A stretch of 64,000 nucleotides of DNA. It comes from JAGLOK01 sp963676355 (GTDB lineage Bacteria; Bacillota; Clostridia; Christensenellales; UMGS416). The translations under genes and the position numbers were made by a program. The stretch spans positions 434,001 through 498,000 of the forward strand of contig OY781093.1 of the NCBI GenBank assembly GCA_963676355.1, in the 5' to 3' direction. Shown piece by piece: positions 1 through 7,781 of the stretch; within the stretch, counting starts at the first letter, position 1; each line of letters begins with the position of its first letter. The notes beneath the pieces were generated by a model, which worked only from the letters and a program-made list of their open reading frames with translations, did not search any database and was not told where the DNA came from.

Positions 1-599
1 AAACAGACCGTCCTTTTCTAATATCAATGAACGGAAATGGTGAACTTTATAGAATCTTCAGTTTTCATTTGAACGTTGACTTTGAAAAAGGCTGCACCTT
101 GGAAGACGCAAAGCAAAAAGCTTTAGTACTTCTTAAAAAAGAAGCACATCTCACAAACATTGAAAATCTCACATTGGTTTCTGACGAGATGGACACTACT
201 TATGTTCCGACATATGTACTATACTACCAATACCGCTCTAAAAACCCGAGCTATTATGACTTTGACTATGATTGTAAAGTTGAAATTAATGCAGTTACAG
301 GAGAGCGAATGTCGGTAAAAACTACACCTATTACTTCAAATATTGATGTATATCAAATAGATGAAGCCGAGCAGATGGCAAAAGAATATATCGCTCAGGA
401 AAAATACGGCTCATCTGATATGTGGGACAGATTTACAGCACTGGATAAATACACTGGGGTGGATAATTATCCGGATAAAGCCCAAATTACTTATTCGTTT
501 ACCTTTTTGTACTCCCCTAAAGAAGAAACCGATAAGCAGGACGAAAGACTATACACCATAACAGTAACGGCTGCAGGGGAGTTTTGGGATATTGGTTAA
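1..599 (+). CDS. M56-family BlaR1-like protein, C-terminal part (5' end outside window)
   Basis: This is the C-terminal, probably extracellular domain of an M56 (BlaR1/MecR1-like) membrane sensor whose start lies left of the window. The frame is open from base 3. Its first residues (PFLISMNGNGEL) align with the middle of the same domain in the two complete paralogues at 912 and 3327, so the ATG at 27 is an internal Met and not the start. No membrane segment or HExxH motif remains in view. From about 343 to the stop the DNA is nearly identical to 2761-3017, while upstream the two copies have diverged. That looks like gene conversion or a retained duplication junction. A damaged BlaI repressor follows four bases after the stop, and the next M56 gene follows that. 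The ligand sensed is unknown. Confidence 0.8.
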   Translation, partial: TDRPFLISMNGNGELYRIFSFHLNVDFEKGCTLEDAKQKALVLLKKEAHLTNIENLTLVSDEMDTTYVPTYVLYYQYRSKNPSYYDFDYDCKVEINAVTGERMSVKTTPITSNIDVYQIDEAEQMAKEYIAQEKYGSSDMWDRFTALDKYTGVDNYPDKAQITYSFTFLYSPKEETDKQDERLYTITVTAAGEFWDIG

Positions 600-602
600 C
601 GT

Positions 603-898
603 GTGCTGGAAAAGACGGAAAATTCGCTCGGGTGGCCGCGCCAGACGATTAAAACCTATCTTGATAGGCTTAATGAAAAGGGCTTGTCAGTATAAAAAAG
701 ATAAGTCCGAAAGTACATTATTACTATCCCCTTTTAAGCCGTGAAGAGTATGCTTCACAAATGGCAGGGGAATATCTAGACAAATATTTCGGAAGTCTTT
801 CACATATGATGGCAGGCTTAATAAAAAGAGAAGACATATCGGAAGAAGAGCTGGATGAGCTGGAAGATGTAATAAGACAGTACCGCAATAAAAAGTAA
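603..898 (+). pseudogene. BlaI/MecI-type repressor remnant, frameshifted and lacking its N-terminus
   Basis: The reading frame starts GTG CTG GAA AAG and encodes the second half of a BlaI winged helix (SRQTV-like region with PRQTI, then KTYLDRLNEKG). The A-tract at 676-679 has four A's where the intact copy at 3094-3098 has five. The frame therefore ends at a TAA at 693-695. In the shifted frame the rest of the repressor (IKKISPKVH through EELDELEDVIRQY) is open to the stop at 896-898. The roughly 30 N-terminal residues normal for BlaI, including the first helix, are missing in both copies. The M56 gene at 912 begins 13 bases later. As read, it cannot make a working repressor unless the ribosome or RNA polymerase slips on the A-tract. 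Confidence 0.75.
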
Positions 899-911
899 AG
901 AGGTATCAATT

Positions 912-3017
912 ATGAAAAATATTATTTTGTCACTGCTGGAGATTTCAGTCTACGCATCTGTCCTAATCCTCGCAGTGTTTGCGATAAAAACCATAACGCA
1001 AAAAAAGATAAGCGCGAAGCTTATTCATCTTTTATGGCTTGTGGTTCTTGTACGCCTTGTTATGCCGATTACGTTGGATTCGCCGATTCACGTAAATATT
1101 ACACAGCCTGTGGCAATTAACGCACCTATAGCAGAGTCACCTGTTTACGATGTAACCTCGGCTAACTTTCATGATTCAGCATCGGATAATAGTTTATCTT
1201 CTGCAATGAATGATATCACCGCAAAAAACAATGCGTTGCCAGTAATAGATGTTTATCTTATTGCATTCACGATATGGGCGCTAGTAGCGTTCCTGTTTGC
1301 GACCGCTACCGCTGTCAGAATAACATTATTTAAGCATAAGCTGAAACAGCTTAACATGACAGATGATTATAAGGCTCAGCTTGAAGCGGCTAAAAAAGAG
1401 ATCGATATCAAACAAGAAATTCGAATTGCATTATCGGAGCATACAGACATACCATTTGTGTTCGGCGCAATAAAACCCATTATTGTAATTCCGAAGCATT
1501 TCAAAAAAACTATGACAGACACTAAGCTTTCATACATCATTTTGCACGAGCTATGCCATGTGAAAAGGCATGATATATTAGTAAACTTCGTTTGGCTTTT
1601 CGCACGTGCGATACATTGGTTTAACCCGCTGGCACACATAGCATACAAAAGCTATCTTGACAGCGCCGACAGAGCATGTGACGAGACGGTCTCACACAAT
1701 ATGCATTACGACGAAAAATGCGAATATTCCCAGTCACTCATCGACGTAATGCGCCACGCCAAGCGAAGCTATAATCCTTCTCTTGCATTATCACTATGTC
1801 GCAATAAGTCAACCCTCAGCAAGAGAATAGAAAACATAATTCATCCGAAGAAGAAATCAAAAACAGCACTAATTGCTATGATTATTGCCGTGAGCATGAT
1901 TGTGATTGCATGCTTTACGACGGCGTGTCAGCCAAAAGAACCTTCAACTGAAGAGTTGCATCCCACGCAAAGCCAACAAGATATAAATAGTGAAACAGAA
2001 AAAACAGTTGCCTCTGAAGCGCTGGTTGAAAATCAAACCGCTGATGCTCTTGAAATTACTAAATCGGAAGCAAAACAATTAATAAAAAATCTTCCATTAA
2101 GACAACCGCAAGCTTTAGAGCTTTTGCAAAGAGAAGATTATTTTGGTGACAGTTTAGCTTATTTTATTTGCGATGATGGCTTAGGCGTAGCTGTGTATAG
2201 ATTCTTAGATAACTCCAAAAAATTAGTGGCTTATGGAGATAAATCCGTCGAAATGACGCTTCCATATGAGTTAAGCGATGATGAGTATATGGAAATTGCT
2301 CTAGAGTTCGCACGAAAAATCTGGGGATATGAAAATGTGGAGTTTATTTCACGTTCAAAACCGATTGCCGGCGCGGACTATGGAATTTTTGACTTTTGTA
2401 TTAATGGCCTAATAACTGAAATTAACCAAAAGTTTTCGATTACACTCAACGGAAGAGGGGAACTTCGTGTTGCAGCAAGTTATCCGAAGGATGTGGACTT
2501 AAGCAAGGGGATTCCGGTTGAAACTGCAAAAGAAACAGCATTGCAGATAATTAAAGAGCATGCACACATAATAGATGAAAATAAGCTTGTCATAATAAGT
2601 GAAGAACTGTCTATGGATTTTGCTCCACTGTATATTTTAAAATATGAATACCGCTCAGAAAACCCAACAGTAGAAGAATTTGATTACGATGCTGAAATCT
2701 ACATACGTGTAGCAACAGGCGAAACTAGCGGAAATAAAATTTCTCCTATAACAGACAATATTGACGTATATCAAATAGATGAAGCCGAGCAGATGGCAAA
2801 AGAATATATCGCTCAGGAAAAATACAGCTCATCTGATATGTGGGACAGATTTACAACACTGCGTAAATACACTGGGGTGGATAATTATCCGGATAAAGGC
2901 CAAATTACTTATTCGTTTACCTTTTTATACTCTCCTAAAGAAGAAACCGATGAGCAGGACGAAAGATCATACACAATAATAGTAACAGCTGCAGGGGAGT
3001 TTGGGGATATTGGTTAA
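912..3017 (+). CDS. M56-family BlaR1-like membrane metallopeptidase/sensor
   Basis: 701 residues. BlaR1/MecR1 relatives sense a signal outside the cell and use a cytoplasm-facing zinc protease to inactivate a BlaI-type repressor. Visible here are two N-terminal membrane segments (about residues 5-25 and 32-52), a third near 112-136, the zinc motif HELCHVKRHD at about 212-221, and a fourth membrane segment near 313-335 ending in CFTTAC. An extracellular domain of about 360 residues follows, shared with the paralogues. It is not a penicillin-binding domain, since no SxxK/SxN/KTG set is seen, so a beta-lactam signal is not supported. The start ATG has AAAGAGG upstream. It sits between two damaged BlaI genes. 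Family membership is firm; the signal is unknown. Confidence 0.85.
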   Translation: MKNIILSLLEISVYASVLILAVFAIKTITQKKISAKLIHLLWLVVLVRLVMPITLDSPIHVNITQPVAINAPIAESPVYDVTSANFHDSASDNSLSSAMNDITAKNNALPVIDVYLIAFTIWALVAFLFATATAVRITLFKHKLKQLNMTDDYKAQLEAAKKEIDIKQEIRIALSEHTDIPFVFGAIKPIIVIPKHFKKTMTDTKLSYIILHELCHVKRHDILVNFVWLFARAIHWFNPLAHIAYKSYLDSADRACDETVSHNMHYDEKCEYSQSLIDVMRHAKRSYNPSLALSLCRNKSTLSKRIENIIHPKKKSKTALIAMIIAVSMIVIACFTTACQPKEPSTEELHPTQSQQDINSETEKTVASEALVENQTADALEITKSEAKQLIKNLPLRQPQALELLQREDYFGDSLAYFICDDGLGVAVYRFLDNSKKLVAYGDKSVEMTLPYELSDDEYMEIALEFARKIWGYENVEFISRSKPIAGADYGIFDFCINGLITEINQKFSITLNGRGELRVAASYPKDVDLSKGIPVETAKETALQIIKEHAHIIDENKLVIISEELSMDFAPLYILKYEYRSENPTVEEFDYDAEIYIRVATGETSGNKISPITDNIDVYQIDEAEQMAKEYIAQEKYSSSDMWDRFTTLRKYTGVDNYPDKGQITYSFTFLYSPKEETDEQDERSYTIIVTAAGEFGDIG

Positions 3018-3020
3018 CGT

Positions 3021-3317
3021 GTGCTGGAAAAGACGGAAAATACGCTCGGATGGTCGCGCCAGACGGTTAAAACCTATCTTGATAGGCTTAATGAAAAAGG
3101 GCTTGTCAGCATAAAAAAGATAAGTCCGAAAGTACATCTATATTATTCTTCTGTAAGCAAAGAGGAATACGCTACACCTGTGGCAGGATTATATCTTAAG
3201 AAATATTTTAATAAATTGCCTGAAATGATGGCGGGACTTATAAAAACAGAGGACATAACTGACGACGAGCTTGATAATCTTGAACAGATTATTAAAGAGT
3301 ATGGAAACAAAAGATAA
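3021..3317 (+). CDS. N-terminally truncated BlaI/MecI-type repressor
   Basis: 98 residues from a GTG codon three bases after the preceding M56 stop. It matches BlaI from the middle of the winged helix (LGWSRQTVKTYLDRLNEKGLV, positions about 9-28) through the C-terminal dimerisation helices (ITDDELDNLEQIIKEY). BlaI proteins are normally about 120-130 residues and start with a helix that packs the DNA-binding domain; that part is absent. The upstream DNA is M56 coding sequence, so the gene probably arose by a deletion or unequal crossover that joined an M56 3' end to a repressor interior. It may still dimerise but probably binds DNA poorly. It is followed nine bases later by the third M56 gene, the normal repressor-then-sensor order. 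Confidence 0.7.
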   Translation: MLEKTENTLGWSRQTVKTYLDRLNEKGLVSIKKISPKVHLYYSSVSKEEYATPVAGLYLKKYFNKLPEMMAGLIKTEDITDDELDNLEQIIKEYGNKR

Positions 3318-3326
3318 GAAGGTTTT

Positions 3327-5501
3327 ATGATGCACAATATTTTAGAAACACTTTTAGAAATATCACTATACTCTTCTGTTCTTATAGTGGGAGTGTTGGC
3401 TGTAATCAAGCTGCTTTCTAGCAGAATACGCGCAATTCTAATTCACGTGTTATGGATTATGGTTCTTGTCCGACTGCTTTTTCCGTTTACATTGGATACG
3501 GAGTTCAGATTTCCATTTCCAAAGCTTAATGCTAAAACGGAGAAGACAATCACAATTAAAGATACACCAATATCGGAAACGATACAGGCAACGACTGAGG
3601 GTGATTTCTCAGAAGCGAATTATGAGGATTATGAATATGGGCAGGAACTAGGAACAGAGTCCATTGTTATAAGTGAAGTAGATATTAAAACTAATTCTAA
3701 TGTATTGCTGTATCTACTCTTGCTATGGATTGCTGGCGCTGCTTTGTCGCTTGCTTTTACCACATATCGCACAGTAATTTACAAGAGAAAGCTAAAATGC
3801 ACCAATGAAAACGATGGAGTATATGAATATCTACTTAAACATGCAAAGGACATGCTTTATGTTAAGAAAAACATAAGCATAGCTGAATCAAAGTGTATGG
3901 CTATACCATTTGTCTATGGAGTTGTCAGACCAACTATAGTCTTTCCAAAAGGATTTTCTAACAAGATTAAAAGCGAAAAGCTTTTCTATATCATCATGCA
4001 TGAGCTGTGCCATGTTAAAAGAAAAGATATCCTTATAAATTATATTTGGATGCTGGCAAAGGCCATTCACTGGTTTAATCCGATTGTATATTTCGCGTAT
4101 AAAAGTTACAAAAACAACGTTGAGGAGTGCTGTGATGAAAAAGTTATTTCCCTCCTTAATAACGGAGAAAAATGCGAATACTCACAGGCGCTTATCGATA
4201 CAATGAGATTTTCAAAGAACAAACATCTTTCGCCTTTGTCGGTTTCTTTAATCGGCAAGGAAAAGGCAATAAGAAAGCGAGTAATGAAAATGATGGAACC
4301 TCAGAGAAAATCAAAAATTATGGCTTTGGTGACTATATTAACCGCATGCGTCATGTGCTTTGCCTGCTTTACAACTGCCTGCAGGCCGGAGGAGGCAAGC
4401 AAGGAAGGGCAGGCAGTGCAAACCCGGGATACAGATGCAAATCCCACCCCGGTGCCCGTTTCAACCACAGAAAACGTCTCGGAGCAAGAAGCTGTAAAAC
4501 CCGAAGATGAGATTATAGCAGCTATAAACGAGCACGGCTTGTCGGAAATAGGTGAAGCTTTTTTGGCTAATGCCGAAGATTTTTTTGGCGACAGGATAAT
4601 ATCATACAGAACCGACGGCGGCTCGGATTCATATTCCGTTTTGGAGTCCGATCTCTCGCTGGTGTCCTTTAGCACAAATCAGGTAAGCTGCTGGGCGCCC
4701 ATAGGGCTTTCGGACGAAGAATACGAGGCTGTTGTGACCGATTATATAAAAAGAATATGGGGCATTGATAAAATAGAAATATCAAAGCATGAAGTGATTG
4801 AGCAGCGAAGATGTACGGAGGAAATAAACTCTCTGGGCGTAGCCGAAACAGCCCCCGCGTACGTTTACTCGATTGAAGGGACGATGGGCGAAAACAGGCG
4901 GCCTTTCGCCGCAAGCCTCAATGGTAAAGGAGAACTGAACGTTATTATTAGTTTCCCCGTCGAAGTTGATTTCCCCAAGGGGATATCCAAAAATGAAGCT
5001 CAAAGTCTTTCTTTGGAGTATATAGAAGAATGGTGCTCCGATTATCCAGAAATTGATTTCGAATCCTTTGTTTTTGCCGGGGGCGAGTTATCGCTGTCGG
5101 CCTACAGCGCGCCGTCTTTTGCATTCAAATACGAACACAGGGGCGATGACCCCTCTGTCTGCGGCTTCAATTTTGACTGCGTGGTTCATGTAGGCGCTTC
5201 GGGAGGCGAATCCCAGGCGATAAAAATCGCGCCCGTTGCCGAAGACAGCGGTTTAATCCCGATAGAAGAGGCAAAAAGTCTTGCAAAACAATATGTTATC
5301 GAAAAAAGCCGCGTTGAGGATATTGAAAGGCTTAAAATAAACACCGGGAATTTCCGTATGTCAAATGGTGAAACGGTATACGTATTTGAAGTTCAGTATA
5401 CCCCCGAAAACCCTACCGACACCAACCCTTTATGCTATTATTACGTCACGATAGATGCCCTGAAAGGCGAACTTCTGGATATACACATAGGTTTGACATA
5501 A
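3327..5501 (+). CDS. M56-family BlaR1-like membrane metallopeptidase/sensor (third paralogue)
   Basis: 724 residues. Same architecture as the gene at 912: N-terminal membrane segments, HELCHVKRKD zinc motif near residues 222-231, a membrane segment near 330-350 ending in CFTTAC, then a large extracellular domain. The sensor part is typical AT-rich window DNA, but from about 4381, right after the CFTTAC codons, composition jumps. The sixty bases at 3841-3900 contain 20 G+C and those at 4801-4860 contain 34. The extracellular domain also diverges from the other two copies at its C-terminus. This suggests the sensor domain was swapped or acquired separately. No repressor gene follows. The ligand is unknown. 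Confidence 0.85.
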   Translation: MMHNILETLLEISLYSSVLIVGVLAVIKLLSSRIRAILIHVLWIMVLVRLLFPFTLDTEFRFPFPKLNAKTEKTITIKDTPISETIQATTEGDFSEANYEDYEYGQELGTESIVISEVDIKTNSNVLLYLLLLWIAGAALSLAFTTYRTVIYKRKLKCTNENDGVYEYLLKHAKDMLYVKKNISIAESKCMAIPFVYGVVRPTIVFPKGFSNKIKSEKLFYIIMHELCHVKRKDILINYIWMLAKAIHWFNPIVYFAYKSYKNNVEECCDEKVISLLNNGEKCEYSQALIDTMRFSKNKHLSPLSVSLIGKEKAIRKRVMKMMEPQRKSKIMALVTILTACVMCFACFTTACRPEEASKEGQAVQTRDTDANPTPVPVSTTENVSEQEAVKPEDEIIAAINEHGLSEIGEAFLANAEDFFGDRIISYRTDGGSDSYSVLESDLSLVSFSTNQVSCWAPIGLSDEEYEAVVTDYIKRIWGIDKIEISKHEVIEQRRCTEEINSLGVAETAPAYVYSIEGTMGENRRPFAASLNGKGELNVIISFPVEVDFPKGISKNEAQSLSLEYIEEWCSDYPEIDFESFVFAGGELSLSAYSAPSFAFKYEHRGDDPSVCGFNFDCVVHVGASGGESQAIKIAPVAEDSGLIPIEEAKSLAKQYVIEKSRVEDIERLKINTGNFRMSNGETVYVFEVQYTPENPTDTNPLCYYYVTIDALKGELLDIHIGLT

Positions 5502-5662
5502 TCGGCAGCTGGATTTTTGGAAAGAAAACGTTCCATAACTTTTTATATATCAACGCGTATAATGTGCCGGGCAACAAAAGGGCAACAAATCGCTTTGAGT
5601 AGAACGCCGTTTCAACTGTTGTTCTTATGGTTGAAAATAAGGGTTACCCTTTTTCATAAATT

Positions 5663-5696
5663 AAAAAAGGACAGTTCTGTATAAGAGCTGCCCTTT
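5663..5696 (-). terminator. Rho-independent terminator of the PEPCK gene
   Basis: Inverted repeat AAAGGACAGTTCT / AAGAGCTGCCCTTT with a short loop. Read on the minus strand it is followed by a run of T's, so it should end pckG transcription. On the plus strand the U-tract is poor. The remaining sequence from 5502 to 5725 shows no gene. Confidence 0.75.
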
Positions 5697-5725
5697 AAAT
5701 TTAACGTTTGTTATATTGTTTGAAA

Positions 5726-7621
5726 CTAACCTAACTGATCAGGTGTAACGATAGACCCTTTAGCTGCTTTGAGTTCTTCTAAGCGAGCTTTTTTAGTAGC
5801 TTGTGTTTCAAAGTAAATGCCTGGGACATTTGCTTCTTTTTTGTAAGCTTCAACCTGCATATCAATTCTATCAATAAGTTTATCTACATATAATGAGAAT
5901 TGCTTGTTATAAATCTCTTTTGAATATCCTTTATCAGGCATGAATTCATCAAAAATGCCTTTGATTTCTTCAAATGACGGGATAATTCCAAGAGCTGTTT
6001 TGATTCCTGTGACTTCGCCTGTTGCTAAACGTGCAAGCCATGTTAACCATACGCGTACATCGCGTTTTTCACCGATGAGTTTAGTTGAATCTCCACCGCG
6101 AGCTGCTTCTGTGAGGAAGTAATTCAAAGATGCTAAAACAGGCTTTTTTGTGAGTTTTGGATTTGTGAAGAACTTAAATTGTCCATCCATATAATCACCC
6201 AATGCACCCAAGAAGAAAGGAGCATTTGCCCAAGGAGATCTTTTGATATCGCCTTTAGCGCCAACTTCTGTTGCTGTTGTTTGAGATGCAATATCAGCAC
6301 CGAATGTTACACCTTCCTCAGGTGTCAAACTAGCTACAACAGGAGGCATTGTATCAGGGTCGCGTCCACTGTATGTAAATACGAGTGTATCTACACCATT
6401 TGGAGCATCTGCTGCTTCATCATTATAGTTGCTCAATTGATTAGAGCGAATTGTACATCTGGAATTTGGATGTGAAATAGGAATAAGTTTTCCATCAGCA
6501 TCTGTTTTTCCTTCCCACCATTCGCCTTGGAAGTTTATTCCCTTTTCTGGTGTTTCTTCATCAGAGCCTTCCCAATAAGGAACGCCGTCAGCAACACAAA
6601 CATTTGACCAAATGACTTCTGAACCGGGATTTCTCAGTTTTTCCATGAGAATTGGGTCACCTTCTTGGTTAACGTCTTTAACGATACCAAAGATTCCGAT
6701 TTCAGGATTGATCGAACGGATTGATCCATCTTCTGCAATCCAGATTTGAGCAAGATCATCACCTATGAAAGTGTCACCGGCCATAGCTGTTGTTGTTTTA
6801 CCACAACCTGATGGCGCAGCGCCATCGATCCATACGATAGAACCATCTTTCATCTTAATACCAGTGATGAACATGTGCTCTGACATGTAGTCACCTCTGT
6901 GATTATAAATCGCATCATCATTTGACAATCTGTGATGACCTTTTTTGATTAAAGCACAGTTGCCCAAGTAGGATACGTTCCATGCCCAAGTTTCAATATT
7001 TTTTCTGTCTGTTAAAACATAAGCCTTAGTCGTGTCTAATGTGCCTTTGCTATGTGTATTTGTAAAGAAAAGGCCAGTTTTTTCAACTTGTTTTTCAAAG
7101 CCTACCGGAGAACATCTATAAAGATTGTTTTGCTGATGTGCAAGATACCATGTATCTGAAATTGTTAAAGATGGATAAGCTGTTGGTGCACCAACAGGTC
7201 CACGGATATAGAAACCAACGATCATTGTTTTTCCATCCATAATATTTTTCATGTTGGTTTGGATGAGCTCATCAGCTTCAGTTCTTGGCAAAGCGTTTGC
7301 AAGGGAAGATGTGAACATGCCTTCATCTTCAATCGCATATGTTTGTTTAACAATACGGCCTTGCTCTGTTGGCGGGTCAAAATGAACCGTATGACCTTCC
7401 ATGGTCAAAGGTGATTCTTCGCCTGTCTCTAAAGACATCTTTTTAATATATTCGTAATCTTCTTCACTGCCTGAGTGAATGAAGACATCTTTAGGATTAC
7501 AAAGCTCGATTCTGCTTGCAATCTTGCTTAAGATATCAGCATTGCTGATCAGTTTGATTTTTTCTTGGCTTTTTTCATCACATTTGGATAGGATGAGCTC
7601 AAGATTTTTGTTTTGTGCCAT
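5726..7621 (-). CDS. pckG: phosphoenolpyruvate carboxykinase (GTP type)
   Basis: 631 residues, the length of GTP-dependent PEPCK. The enzyme interconverts oxaloacetate and PEP with GTP/GDP in the cytosol; in anaerobes it often runs in the PEP-carboxylating direction. Visible motifs are the P-loop GAAPSGCGKTTTAM at about 268-280 with the active-site Cys near 273, the metal/nucleotide segment GDDLAQIWIAEDG near 288-300, NPEIGIFG, and HPNSRCTIR. These match the GTP family and not the ATP family. AAGGAG lies at the right distance before the ATG. The closely related PPi-dependent enzymes are far longer, so GTP use is the better call, although nucleotide choice cannot be proved by eye. A Rex-like operator lies upstream, pointing to NADH/NAD+ control. 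Confidence 0.9.
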   Translation of the reverse strand: MAQNKNLELILSKCDEKSQEKIKLISNADILSKIASRIELCNPKDVFIHSGSEEDYEYIKKMSLETGEESPLTMEGHTVHFDPPTEQGRIVKQTYAIEDEGMFTSSLANALPRTEADELIQTNMKNIMDGKTMIVGFYIRGPVGAPTAYPSLTISDTWYLAHQQNNLYRCSPVGFEKQVEKTGLFFTNTHSKGTLDTTKAYVLTDRKNIETWAWNVSYLGNCALIKKGHHRLSNDDAIYNHRGDYMSEHMFITGIKMKDGSIVWIDGAAPSGCGKTTTAMAGDTFIGDDLAQIWIAEDGSIRSINPEIGIFGIVKDVNQEGDPILMEKLRNPGSEVIWSNVCVADGVPYWEGSDEETPEKGINFQGEWWEGKTDADGKLIPISHPNSRCTIRSNQLSNYNDEAADAPNGVDTLVFTYSGRDPDTMPPVVASLTPEEGVTFGADIASQTTATEVGAKGDIKRSPWANAPFFLGALGDYMDGQFKFFTNPKLTKKPVLASLNYFLTEAARGGDSTKLIGEKRDVRVWLTWLARLATGEVTGIKTALGIIPSFEEIKGIFDEFMPDKGYSKEIYNKQFSLYVDKLIDRIDMQVEAYKKEANVPGIYFETQATKKARLEELKAAKGSIVTPDQLG

Positions 7622-7690
7622 GTTTTACTCCTTAATTAGTTAAAAGTTTTCAGTTATTTGATTTACTGCAAGAAGGTTTTCCTGCGTTTT

Positions 7691-7720
7691 GTTGCAAGAT
7701 TCCCTAAAAAATATTGCAAC
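7691..7720. promoter_or_regulatory. inverted repeat upstream of pckG
   Basis: GTTGCAA (7691-7697) and TTGCAAC (7714-7720) form a perfect 7-bp inverted repeat separated by 16 bases, between the Rex-like site and the pckG start. It could be an operator or a weak mRNA hairpin. I do not recognise the binding protein. Confidence 0.35.
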
Positions 7721-7728
7721 TTACCCCA

Positions 7729-7746
7729 TTGTGTAATATATCACAA
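7729..7746. promoter_or_regulatory. Rex-type redox operator upstream of pckG
   Basis: TTGTGTAATATATCACAA is an 18-bp near-palindrome that differs at two positions from the Rex consensus TTGTGAAATATTTCACAA. Rex binds such sites when NAD+ is high and leaves when NADH rises. It lies about 110 bases upstream of the pckG start and beyond the 3' end of the gene at 7782, so pckG is the only sensible target. No rex gene is in the window. Confidence 0.65.
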
Positions 7747-7781
7747 CAAAGAATAAAAAACAATAATAAAAGGTGATTTAA

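Noticed and set aside
361..561. Plus-strand frame with a near-copy at 2779-2979, both opening MKPSRWQKN
   Set aside because: Both are alternative-frame shadows of duplicated M56 coding sequence; conservation comes from the duplication.
912..3017. Beta-lactam sensing by the M56 proteins
   Set aside because: The extracellular domain lacks the SxxK, SxN and KTG motifs of penicillin-binding sensors.
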